From: an uncultured Caulobacter sp.
GTDB lineage: Bacteria > Pseudomonadota > Alphaproteobacteria > Caulobacterales > Caulobacteraceae
Assembly: GCF_937900395.1 (NCBI RefSeq)
Contig: NZ_CALCDX010000213.1
Coordinates: 1-20,856, forward strand
DNA: 20,856 nt
Direction: 5' to 3'
Numbering within the stretch: the stretch's first letter is position 1; every line of letters starts with the position of its first letter. The position numbers and the translations under genes are program-made. The notes below the pieces were generated by a model. It was not told where the DNA came from and made no database searches. It was given only the letters and a program-made list of their open reading frames with translations. Positions 7,373 to 13,943 of this stretch are shown piece by piece.

Positions 7373-8545
7373 ATGGCTGATTGGATGGACGCAGACCAGG
7401 CTCTTGAGCGGCTTGGGATCCGGCCGCAGACGCTCTACGCCTATGTGAGCCGGGGCCGGATCGAGGCCACGGCTCATCCGCAAGACCCCCGTCGCAGCCT
7501 CTATCGCGCCTCCGATGTCGCCGCCCTCGCCCAGAAGAAGGCGCGCGGTCGCCGCGCGGCCGACGTCGCCGCCGAGGCCATCGCCTGGGGTGAACCCGTC
7601 CTGCCCTCGGCGATCACCACTGTGGCCGGCGGGAAGCTCTGGTACCGCGGCCGCGACGCCGTCCAGCTCGCCGAACAGGGCCTGACGCTGGAGAACGTCG
7701 CTCGTCTGCTGCGGCGGGGACATGGGGTCGCCTTGAAGGCCGCCCGTCAGGCGGAGCCGCTGATCGGCGACACCGCGCGCCAGCGTCTGTTCCTGACCTT
7801 GGCGACAAGAGCGGGCCGAGAGCCGCCGGCCCGAGGTCGCGCGCCCCTGGCCTTGGCCATGGAAGCCGCCGACCTCCTGGAGGCGATCGTCGATGCGGCG
7901 ACCGGCCAAGCTGGCGAGGGCCCCGCTCACCTACGCTTCGCCGCGGCTTGGGGCCTCGACACGCAAGGCGCGGATCTCATCCGGCGCGCCCTGGTGCTTC
8001 TGGCCGATCACGAACTGAACGCTTCGACCTTCGCCGCGCGCGTGGCGGCCTCGACCGGCGCCTCCCTGTCCGCCGCTTGCCTGGCCGGGCTCTCGGCGCT
8101 GTCGGGCCCTTTGCACGGCGGCATGGCCGCGCGGGTCGAGGCCTTCGTCGAGGAGGCCGAGCGTAGCGATCCGGCCCAGGCCGTGGCGGCGCGCCTGTCG
8201 CGGGGCGCGTCCATGCCCGGGTTCGACCACCCGCTCTATCCGGATGGCGATCCTCGCGCCGCGGCGTTGCTGGCGACGTTCGAGCCCCCCGCCCTTCTGG
8301 CCGAGCTGCGCGCCGCGACCGAACGGGCCACTGGCCTGTCGCCCAATATCGACTTCGCCCTGGTCAGCCTGGCGCGCGCGTTGAGCCTCCCAGCGGACGC
8401 CCCCTTCATCCTGTTCGCGACCGCCCGGAGCGCCGGCTGGACCGCCCACGCGATCGAACAGTTGCAGAGCGGCCGCCTGATCCGCCCCAGGGCGCGCTAC
8501 GTCGGCCCGGCGCCGGAAGGCTATTCGCCCTCTTCCTCATCATAA
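7373..8545 (+). CDS. Citrate synthase family protein with N-terminal MerR/excisionase-type HTH
   Basis: A 390-residue protein. Residues 4-58 form a winged-helix HTH of MerR/excisionase type (DADQALERLGIRPQTLYAYV, then GRIEA, SLYRASDVAAL). Residues ~75-380 form a citrate-synthase core with all catalytic positions present: H213 in ADHELN, His248 in GPLHGG, His286 in GFDHPLY and Asp327 in NIDF, plus RLIRPRARYVGP near the end. Unlike its divergent partner it keeps the Asp. The HTH suggests a DNA-binding sensor or autoregulated enzyme; HTH-citrate synthase fusions are known in databases, but I know of no established function. No Shine-Dalgarno site precedes the ATG, consistent with a leaderless message. 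The last 25 bp overlap the end of the convergent exonuclease gene. Confidence 0.85.
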   Translation: MADWMDADQALERLGIRPQTLYAYVSRGRIEATAHPQDPRRSLYRASDVAALAQKKARGRRAADVAAEAIAWGEPVLPSAITTVAGGKLWYRGRDAVQLAEQGLTLENVARLLRRGHGVALKAARQAEPLIGDTARQRLFLTLATRAGREPPARGRAPLALAMEAADLLEAIVDAATGQAGEGPAHLRFAAAWGLDTQGADLIRRALVLLADHELNASTFAARVAASTGASLSAACLAGLSALSGPLHGGMAARVEAFVEEAERSDPAQAVAARLSRGASMPGFDHPLYPDGDPRAAALLATFEPPALLAELRAATERATGLSPNIDFALVSLARALSLPADAPFILFATARSAGWTAHAIEQLQSGRLIRPRARYVGPAPEGYSPSSSS

Positions 8546-9549
8546 CCGACCAGCCGCAGCGCCCGCGCCGGCAATCCTTCCAGCTCGCACCAGCGCTCCA
8601 GCGCCTCCTCGCGGCCGTGGGTGATCCAGACCTCGCCCGGACGAAGCTCCGACAGCGTGCCGGTCAGCTCGTCCCAGTCGGCGTGATCGGACAGGATCAG
8701 CGGCAGCTCGACGCCGCGCTGGCGAGCCCGGGCCCGCACCCGCATCCAGCCCGAGGCGAAGCAGTCGACCGGGTCGGGGAAGCGGCGTGACCAGCGGTCG
8801 GCCACGGCGCTGGGCGGGGCGATGATGATCTGGCCGGCGAAGGCCTCCTTGGGCCCCGACGCGGTCGCCGGCGCGAGAGGACCGAGTTCGACGCCGTGCG
8901 CCTCGTAGAGCGCATTGAGCCGCTCCAGGGCGCCGTGAACGAAGATTGTCTTGTCCCAGCCCGCCTCGCGCAGCAGCCGAATGACCCGCTGCGCCTTGCC
9001 CAGCGCATAGGCGCCGACGATGTGGCAGCGCTCCGGAAACTGCTCGACCGAGGCCAACAGGCTGCGGATTTCGCCGGCGTCGTCCGGATGGCGGAAGACT
9101 GGCAGGCCGAAGGTGGCCTCGGTGATGAAGACGTCGCACGGAACCGGCTCGAAACGGGCGCAGGTCGGGTCGCGGCGGCGCTTGTAGTCGCCAGAGACCA
9201 CCATGGTCAGGCCCTTCCAGCGCACCACCGCCTGGGCCGAGCCCAGGACGTGGCCAGCCGGGACCAACGTCACCTCGACGCCATCGCGGGCGTAGGTCTG
9301 GCCATAGGCGACGACCTCGCGTCGGCCGGCGAAATCCTCGCCGTAACGGGCGGCCATGATCGCCAGGGTCTCGGGCGTGGCGACCGCGACGCCGTGGCCG
9401 GCGCGGGCGTGATCCGAATGCCCATGGGTGATCACCGCCCGGTCCACGGGGCAGACCGGGTCGATGTAGAAGTCCCCCGGCGGGCAGTAGAGACCGCCGG
9501 GCCGGGGACAGAGAAGATCTTCGGGCTTGATCACGGCTGGATATGACAA
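8521..9549 (-). CDS. Ligase-associated DNA exonuclease, metallo-beta-lactamase/beta-CASP fold
   Basis: A metallo-beta-lactamase-fold nuclease, 342 residues from a TTG at 9549 or 337 from a GTG at 9534. The zinc motif HGHSDH is at residues 42-47. Further metal positions are the GHVLGSA segment, SGDYKRR and the C-terminal HADWDEL. The family is the 'ligase-associated exonuclease' (also annotated as an mRNA 3'-end processing-like exonuclease), usually encoded beside an ATP-dependent DNA ligase, an Lhr helicase and a phosphoesterase and thought to act in DNA repair. None of those partners is in this window. Neither start has a good ribosome-binding site, so the 5' end is uncertain. It is divergent from the first PaaI gene (40 bp). 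Confidence 0.85.
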   Translation of the reverse strand: MSYPAVIKPEDLLCPRPGGLYCPPGDFYIDPVCPVDRAVITHGHSDHARAGHGVAVATPETLAIMAARYGEDFAGRREVVAYGQTYARDGVEVTLVPAGHVLGSAQAVVRWKGLTMVVSGDYKRRRDPTCARFEPVPCDVFITEATFGLPVFRHPDDAGEIRSLLASVEQFPERCHIVGAYALGKAQRVIRLLREAGWDKTIFVHGALERLNALYEAHGVELGPLAPATASGPKEAFAGQIIIAPPSAVADRWSRRFPDPVDCFASGWMRVRARARQRGVELPLILSDHADWDELTGTLSELRPGEVWITHGREEALERWCELEGLPARALRLVGYDEEEGE

Positions 9550-9589
9550 CGCCTAAAGGGCTAAGCCTATCCCTCTTGAGGGAGACGGC

Positions 9590-10090
9590 ATGAGCGACAA
9601 CGAACAAAGCCGCCTGATCGCCACGGCGATGAATGAAGGCAGCCCGCAGGCCCGGGCCCTGGGCTTCTCCACGCTGGAGATCGGCGAGGCCACGGCCTTG
9701 CTGAAGGTCCCCTACCGTCCGGAGATCGTCGGCGACCCCGAGACCGGCGTGATCGCCGGCGGCGTGGTGACGACGCTGCTGGACCACGCCAGCGGGCAGG
9801 CGGTGCACGCCGCGCTGGAGGCCTGGACCTCGATCGCCACCCTGGACCTGCGCATCGACTACATGCGGTCGGCCGAGCCGGGCCTCGACATCCTGGCGCG
9901 CGCCCATTGCTACAAGCTGACCCGCTCGGTCGCCTTCGTCCGCGCCGTCGCCTACGACCGCGATCCGGAGGATCCGGTGGCGACCGCCCAGGCGACCTTC
10001 ATGCTCGACTCCAGCGCCGGCAAGAAGCCGGGCGCCAACCTCAAGCCATCGCGGGCCAGCCGCGCCCAGACCGGGGGAGCCAACCCATGA
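9590..10090 (+). CDS. PaaI-family hotdog thioesterase (AGG...Asp type)
   Basis: A 166-residue single-hotdog acyl-CoA thioesterase of the PaaI family, which hydrolyses acyl- or phenylacetyl-type CoA thioesters in the cytoplasm. The active-site helix reads IAGGVVTTLLDHASG (55-69): the catalytic Asp65 is present, but the usual HGG begins with Ala (A56). SIATLDLRIDYMRSA is the typical second strand block. The start is supported by GAGGGAGA a few bases before the ATG. A polar, basic tail of ~25 residues (KKPGANLKPSRASRAQ) follows the domain. Its stop overlaps the next start as ATGA, so the two thioesterases are translationally coupled. The substrate is unknown. Confidence 0.85.
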   Translation: MSDNEQSRLIATAMNEGSPQARALGFSTLEIGEATALLKVPYRPEIVGDPETGVIAGGVVTTLLDHASGQAVHAALEAWTSIATLDLRIDYMRSAEPGLDILARAHCYKLTRSVAFVRAVAYDRDPEDPVATAQATFMLDSSAGKKPGANLKPSRASRAQTGGANP

Positions 10091-10512
10091 GCGACGCCGA
10101 CAGCCGTCTGGTCTCGATGCTAGAGTCCATCCCCTATGCGCGGTTCCTGGGCGTGCGCGCCGAGCTGGCCGGGGACGAGATGACGGCGATCCTGCCCTTC
10201 GCCCAGCACATCGTCGGCAATCCGATGTTGCCGGCCATCCACGGCGGCGTTCTGGGCGCCTTCATGGAGATGACGGCCCTGGCGCAACTCTCGGCCGCCG
10301 CGCCGATGAAGCGCCAGCCGCGCACGATCGACGTCTCGATCGAGTACCTGCGCTCCGGACGCCCGCTGACGACCTACGCCCGCGCCAGCATCAAAAAGTT
10401 GGGTCGACGGATCGCCAACGTCCACGTCGAGGCGTGGCAGGAGACCCGCTCGGCCCCGATCGCCACCCTGCGCGGCCTCTTCCTCGTGGCGCCGAGCGAG
10501 GACGGCGCTTGA
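10087..10512 (+). CDS. PaaI-family hotdog thioesterase (HGG...Glu type)
   Basis: A 141-residue hotdog-fold thioesterase, the second member of a coupled pair. The active-site helix is IHGGVLGAFMEMTAL (51-65): the HGG is complete (His52), while the position nine residues on, Asp in PaaI, is Glu61. A catalytic Glu is known in the Arthrobacter-type 4-hydroxybenzoyl-CoA thioesterases, so it may still be active. RTIDVSIEYLRSG and the final beta strands match the family. The start ATG shares ATGA with the preceding stop. Its own stop overlaps the TTG start of the DUF2256 gene. The pairing suggests a hetero-oligomer; this is inference. Confidence 0.85.
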   Translation: MSDADSRLVSMLESIPYARFLGVRAELAGDEMTAILPFAQHIVGNPMLPAIHGGVLGAFMEMTALAQLSAAAPMKRQPRTIDVSIEYLRSGRPLTTYARASIKKLGRRIANVHVEAWQETRSAPIATLRGLFLVAPSEDGA

Positions 10513-10679
10513 AACCTTCGCGGAAGGGCGGGAAGGCGGTCGCCAAAAGCGACCTGCCGTCAAAGACCTGCCTAACCTGCAGCCGCCCGTTCACGTGGCG
10601 GAAGAAGTGGGCGAAGGACTGGGAATCGGTGAAATATTGTTCCGATTCGTGCCGTTCACGTAAAATTACACCCATGTAA
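10509..10679 (+). CDS. DUF2256 small zinc-ribbon-like protein
   Basis: A 56-residue basic protein of the DUF2256 family, function unknown. It has four cysteines in the zinc-binding spacing CLTC (C21, C24) and CSDSC (C44, C48), separated by the invariant PFTWRKKWAKDW segment. No ATG is available upstream of the conserved part. The TTG at 10509 gives KPSRKGGKAVAK, typical of the family, has AGGA six bases upstream, and overlaps the preceding TGA stop, so I take it as the start. The longer frame back to 10434 lies entirely within the thioesterase gene. It is the third gene of a tightly coupled three-gene unit. Confidence 0.8.
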   Translation: MKPSRKGGKAVAKSDLPSKTCLTCSRPFTWRKKWAKDWESVKYCSDSCRSRKITPM

Positions 10680-10754
10680 TGCGAATTGAGCGCGATAACA
10701 TTCTTAAAATCGGCGTAATGAAGCAAAGGTAACGTGCAGTAGCCAAGGGGCGGG

Positions 10755-10762
10755 CCTATATC
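10755..10762 (+). promoter_or_regulatory. Possible -10 element upstream of the 32-aa ORF
   Basis: CCTATATC fits the Caulobacter -10 consensus GCTANAWC at seven of eight positions and lies 52 bp before the small membrane ORF. The -35 region at the expected distance is poor. The 135-bp gap 10680-10814 is noticeably A+T-richer than its surroundings just after the DUF2256 stop, consistent with promoter DNA. Confidence 0.35.
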
Positions 10763-10814
10763 CCTGATCACCGGACGCCAACGGGGCGGCCGGAGCAAGA
10801 AAGGGATCAAGACC

Positions 10815-10913
10815 ATGACCATGAAGACCACCGCCGTTTCCGGCCTCGCCTCGCTCGTTCTCGCGGTTCTGCCGCTCGTCATCATCGCCGGCTCGCTCGC
10901 CCAGAGCCTGTAA
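10815..10913 (+). CDS. Small single-pass membrane protein (32 residues)
   Basis: A short ORF starting MTMKTTAVSGLASL and ending LAQSL. Residues ~8-29 are an uninterrupted hydrophobic stretch (Leu, Val, Ala, Ile) of transmembrane length after a short positively charged N-terminus. It could be a small inner-membrane protein or a signal-anchor peptide. AAAGGGAT precedes the ATG by about 7 bases, an acceptable ribosome-binding site. A second ATG at 10821 would give 30 residues. It sits alone between a possible promoter and a large inverted repeat, the layout of an independent small gene. I do not recognise a named family. Support is moderate because of its length. Confidence 0.5.
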   Translation: MTMKTTAVSGLASLVLAVLPLVIIAGSLAQSL

Positions 10914-10915
10914 GT

Positions 10916-10977
10916 GATCGCCGCTTAACCTCCGTCGGGCCGCTCTCTCGAGAGCCGCGCCGACGGGAATGGCGATC
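10916..10977. terminator. Nested inverted repeat downstream of the 32-aa ORF
   Basis: Three nested complementary arm pairs: GATCGCC (10916-10922) with GGCGATC (10971-10977), CGTCGG (10933-10938) with CCGACG (10960-10965), and GCTCTC with GAGAGC around 10942-10955. Together they would fold into one long interrupted hairpin of ~62 nt. It begins two bases after the small ORF and ends seven bases before the stop of the convergent deacetylase gene. There is no T-run, so it is either a Rho-independent-like stop without U tract, an mRNA-stabilising 3' structure, or a small-RNA element. Confidence 0.5.
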
Positions 10978-10984
10978 TAGAAGA

Positions 10985-11899
10985 CTACCGAGAATACAGA
11001 GACTTGGCCGTCCGATGCAGGATGGCGTGGCGGCCCGCCAGGCGATCGATATCCGCGTCGTAGCCGCCGCCGATGACCCCGACCACGGGGATCTCAAGAT
11101 CAAGACAAGCGCCCAGGACATAGGCCTCCCGTCGCCCCAGACCCTCGTCGGTCAGCGACAGCCGGCCTAGCTTGTCATCCGCATGGGGATCGACCCCCGC
11201 GTTGAAGAAGACGATGTCCGGCCGGACGCTGGAAAGCAGCGCCGGCAGGATCTCCCCGAGTTTCGCCAGATAGGCTTCATCGTCGGTTCCGTCGGCGAGC
11301 TCGATGTCGAGATCACTCACGGCCTTTCGGTGCGGAAAGTTCTTCTCGGCGTGCATCGAGAAGGTGAAGACGCTGGGATCACCCTCGAAGATCCGCGCCG
11401 TGCCGTCGCCCTGGTGGACGTCGAGATCGACGACCAGCACCTGACCCACCGCCCCCTCCGCCTGCAGCCGCCGCGCGGCCACGGCCACGTCGTTGAAGAC
11501 GCAGAAGCCCGCCCCGCTCTCGGCCGAGGCATGGTGACTGCCGCCGGCGGTGTTGCAGGCGATCCCGTGCTGCAGGGCGAGGCGCGCCGCCAGCAGGGTG
11601 CCGCCGGTCGCGGCCCGCGCCCGCGTCGCGACGCTCTCGGTGTTGGGCATGCCGATCCGCCGCACGACGTCAGGCGTAAGGGAAAGCTCGATCACGCCCC
11701 GGACATAGTCCTCGGTGTGGGCCAGCCGTAGGGTCTCGACATCGGCCGGCTCAGGGCGCGCGAAGCCCCTGGGACCCGGAACGCCCTCGGCTTCCAGCAC
11801 ATTGGCCAAACGCGAGAACTTGTCCATCGGGAAGCGGTGGCCCGCCGGCATCTCGGCGCGAAAGGCGGGATGGTGAACGATCGGCGGGGCTCGCGACAT
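10985..11899 (-). CDS. Histone deacetylase-like amidohydrolase (class II type)
   Basis: A 304-residue zinc amidohydrolase of the HDAC/acetoin-utilisation/acetylpolyamine-deacetylase superfamily; bacterial members remove acetyl groups from polyamines, lysines or small molecules. All catalytic elements are intact: the His pair H122-H123 (GGSHHA), the zinc ligands D160 and H162 in DLDVHQGDGT, the third ligand D237 in NAGVDPHADD, and Tyr280 in GGGYD. The start at 11899 (MSRAPPIVHH) is preferred to 11959 because the family begins at this point and the 20 extra residues overlap the divergent promoter region. It faces tesB head to head (81 bp apart). The substrate cannot be assigned. Confidence 0.88.
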   Translation of the reverse strand: MSRAPPIVHHPAFRAEMPAGHRFPMDKFSRLANVLEAEGVPGPRGFARPEPADVETLRLAHTEDYVRGVIELSLTPDVVRRIGMPNTESVATRARAATGGTLLAARLALQHGIACNTAGGSHHASAESGAGFCVFNDVAVAARRLQAEGAVGQVLVVDLDVHQGDGTARIFEGDPSVFTFSMHAEKNFPHRKAVSDLDIELADGTDDEAYLAKLGEILPALLSSVRPDIVFFNAGVDPHADDKLGRLSLTDEGLGRREAYVLGACLDLEIPVVGVIGGGYDADIDRLAGRHAILHRTAKSLYSR

Positions 11900-11943
11900 C
11901 GTCAGACGATGGGCACCGCGACGGCCTGACGCAAGGAGACGAC

Positions 11944-11971
11944 TTGCGGCGGCGCACAAGCGCGCTTATCG
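11944..11971 (+). promoter_or_regulatory. Candidate tesB promoter
   Basis: TTGCGGC (11944-11950), 13 nt, GCTTATCG (11964-11971) resembles the Caulobacter housekeeping promoter (TTGACGS, 10-14 nt, GCTANAWC). Transcription would begin within a few bases of the ATG at 11981. This would explain why no ribosome-binding site is seen before tesB. Confidence 0.4.
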
Positions 11972-11980
11972 CACTGCGCC

Positions 11981-12835
11981 ATGCAGACGACCGAGAACCT
12001 CGCCGACATCCTCGACCTCGAACCGATCGAGGTGAACCTGTTCCGCGGGACCAGCCCCAACGACGGCTTTCCGCGCATCTTCGGCGGCCTGGTCATCGCC
12101 CAGGCCCTGCTGGCGGCCTATCGCACCGTGCCGGACCGCGTCTGCCACTCGCTGCACGCCTATTTCATCCGCCCGGGCGATGTGAACGCGCCGGTGCTCT
12201 ACGACGTCGAGCGCGCCCGCGACGGCGGCACCTTCACGACCCGCCGGGTCGCGGCGATCCAGCATGGCGAGCAGATCTTCAACCTGGCGGCCTCGTTCCA
12301 GACCCCGGAAGACGGCTTCGAGCACCAGTCGGAGATGCCGGACGCGCCCGATCCCGAGACCCTGATGACCGAGGTCGAATTCCTGGAGAGCCTGGGCGAC
12401 CAGATCCACCCCAAGATGCTGGCCCACGCCAAGAAGCCGCGCCCCGTGGACGTGCGCTGGGAAGATCCCCAGAACCCGGTCGCGCCGGTCCAGAAATCGG
12501 GGACCAAGAACGTCTGGATGCGGGCCAAAGCGCCGCTCGGCGATGACATTAAGATGCAGCAGGCGGCGCTGGCCTACGCGTCCGACATGGCGTTCATGGA
12601 AAGCGCCCTTCGTCCGCACGGCCTGATCTGGACGACGCCGGGTCTCCAGGGCGCCAGCCTTGACCACGCCATGTGGTTCCACCATCCGTTTGACTTCAAC
12701 GACTGGACCCTGTTCGCCCAGGACAGCCCTAGCGCCTCGCAAGGGCGCGGCCTGGTGCGCGGCCAGATGTTCAGCAAGGACGGCAAGCTCCTGGCCTCGG
12801 TGGCCCAGGAGTGCCTGATGCGGGTGCGGAAGTAG
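11981..12835 (+). CDS. tesB: Acyl-CoA thioesterase II
   Basis: TesB hydrolyses medium- and long-chain acyl-CoA to free acid and CoA. The 284-residue protein is a double hotdog, the normal TesB architecture: N-terminal repeat about 10-110 (FRGTSPNDGFPRIFGGLVIAQ, then SLHAYFIRPGD) and C-terminal repeat about 180-284. The catalytic triad of E. coli TesB (Asp204, Thr228, Gln278) maps to D202 (ASDMAFM), S226 (GASLDHAMWFH) and Q276 (SVAQECLMR), so Thr is replaced by Ser, a conservative change. It probably has a near-leaderless mRNA. The stop directly abuts the stop of the convergent S41 peptidase gene. Confidence 0.92.
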   Translation: MQTTENLADILDLEPIEVNLFRGTSPNDGFPRIFGGLVIAQALLAAYRTVPDRVCHSLHAYFIRPGDVNAPVLYDVERARDGGTFTTRRVAAIQHGEQIFNLAASFQTPEDGFEHQSEMPDAPDPETLMTEVEFLESLGDQIHPKMLAHAKKPRPVDVRWEDPQNPVAPVQKSGTKNVWMRAKAPLGDDIKMQQAALAYASDMAFMESALRPHGLIWTTPGLQGASLDHAMWFHHPFDFNDWTLFAQDSPSASQGRGLVRGQMFSKDGKLLASVAQECLMRVRK

Positions 12836-13885
12836 CTAGAGCTTCTGGTCCGCCAGTAGCGCCGCCGCCGGATCAGCGATCGCGTCGGCGCGCTCCCGCT
12901 CAGACTTTGGCGTCGAGACCAGCGGCTTAGCCGCCGCCAGAGCGCGACGATAGGCTTCGGTCAGAGCGCCCTCCAGCGGCGTCTCGACGTCGGGCTGAAC
13001 CCCCACGCCGTCCCAGCCCTTGCCGGTCAGCGGATGGATCGCCTGGCCGTTGGGCACGAAGACCGTCAGCCCGAAGCCAAGCGGCGGGGCCGGACGGTTG
13101 GATGGATTGCCGCCGCCGCGCGTCCGCGTTCCGATCAACAGGCCGCGCTTGTTGGCCTGGATGTCGTAGGCGAAGCCCTCGGCCGCCGAGAAGGTGCGGC
13201 TTCCGGTCAGCACGAAGATCGGCTTGTCGGCATAGAGCGGACCCGTTTTCGGCGTGTCGACCTTTCGCTGCTCGATCTCCGCCTTGCCGTCGGGCGTGCG
13301 CCAATGCAGCTGAGCCATGACCAGCGGCGTGCGGGAGAGATGCCCCAGCAATCGGGCGTCGGAGGCGCCGCCCCCGCCGGTGTTCTCGCGAAGATCGATG
13401 ATCAGGGCGTCGGAATATTGCAGCAGGCCCATGGCCGCGTCGATCAACCGGGCGCCCTCGGGTCCCTGCTCAAAATAGCGGAGCTTCAGATAGCCGATAT
13501 TTCCCGGCAGGCGGCGGATGGCCATCAGGCCATAGGCGATGCGCTGGTCGATCAACGCCAGCTCGGCGTCGCTGACCTGGGCGACCTTGGCGTCGCGGGT
13601 GGCCACCGAGACCTTCAGATGTTGATCGCCGGAGACCTTCAGGGTGATCGCGCTCAGCGCCTCGGCCAGGGCCGCGCGATCGTGAATCTGGATCAAGGCG
13701 CCGCGCTGCGCGTGCAGCGCCTTTTGGACCTCGGCCGCCCTGGCCGGATCGAAATAGCCGTTCAAGTCGGCGATCAGCGCATCGACCACCTGTCCGGCGT
13801 TCTTGGCGCTCAGGGTTTCATCAGCGGAGGCCGGCGAGGCCAAGGCGAGGGCGATGGCCAGGGCCGTGATCGGCAGGATGCGCAT
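12836..13885 (-). CDS. Exported S41-family peptidase
   Basis: A 349-residue periplasmic or secreted serine peptidase of family S41 (C-terminal-processing/IRBP-like, no visible PDZ domain). Residues 1-21 are a Sec signal peptide with cleavage expected at ASA-DE. The core shows GNIGYLKLRYF (128-138), DLRENTGGGG (164-173) and the nucleophile loop FVLTGSRTFSAAEGF (224-238) with Ser233 in the TFSAAE context, then GTRTRGGGN. The start has GAGGGG upstream; a GANTC site (13887-13891) overlaps that leader. It lies 58 bp after the Nudix gene on the same strand, likely the last gene of the ffh-rpsP-rimM-Nudix unit. The target is unknown. Confidence 0.88.
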   Translation of the reverse strand: MRILPITALAIALALASPASADETLSAKNAGQVVDALIADLNGYFDPARAAEVQKALHAQRGALIQIHDRAALAEALSAITLKVSGDQHLKVSVATRDAKVAQVSDAELALIDQRIAYGLMAIRRLPGNIGYLKLRYFEQGPEGARLIDAAMGLLQYSDALIIDLRENTGGGGASDARLLGHLSRTPLVMAQLHWRTPDGKAEIEQRKVDTPKTGPLYADKPIFVLTGSRTFSAAEGFAYDIQANKRGLLIGTRTRGGGNPSNRPAPPLGFGLTVFVPNGQAIHPLTGKGWDGVGVQPDVETPLEGALTEAYRRALAAAKPLVSTPKSERERADAIADPAAALLADQKL

Positions 13886-13943
13886 GGAGTCCCCTCGACA
13901 AAGCTCGCGGAGGGAAGTCGCATCGGACCGGCGCGCGCGCCAG

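Noticed and set aside
11900..11959. Longer start of the deacetylase (20 more residues)
   Set aside because: The extra residues do not resemble the family N-terminus and run through the divergent tesB promoter region. MSRAPPIVHH at 11899 fits the family.
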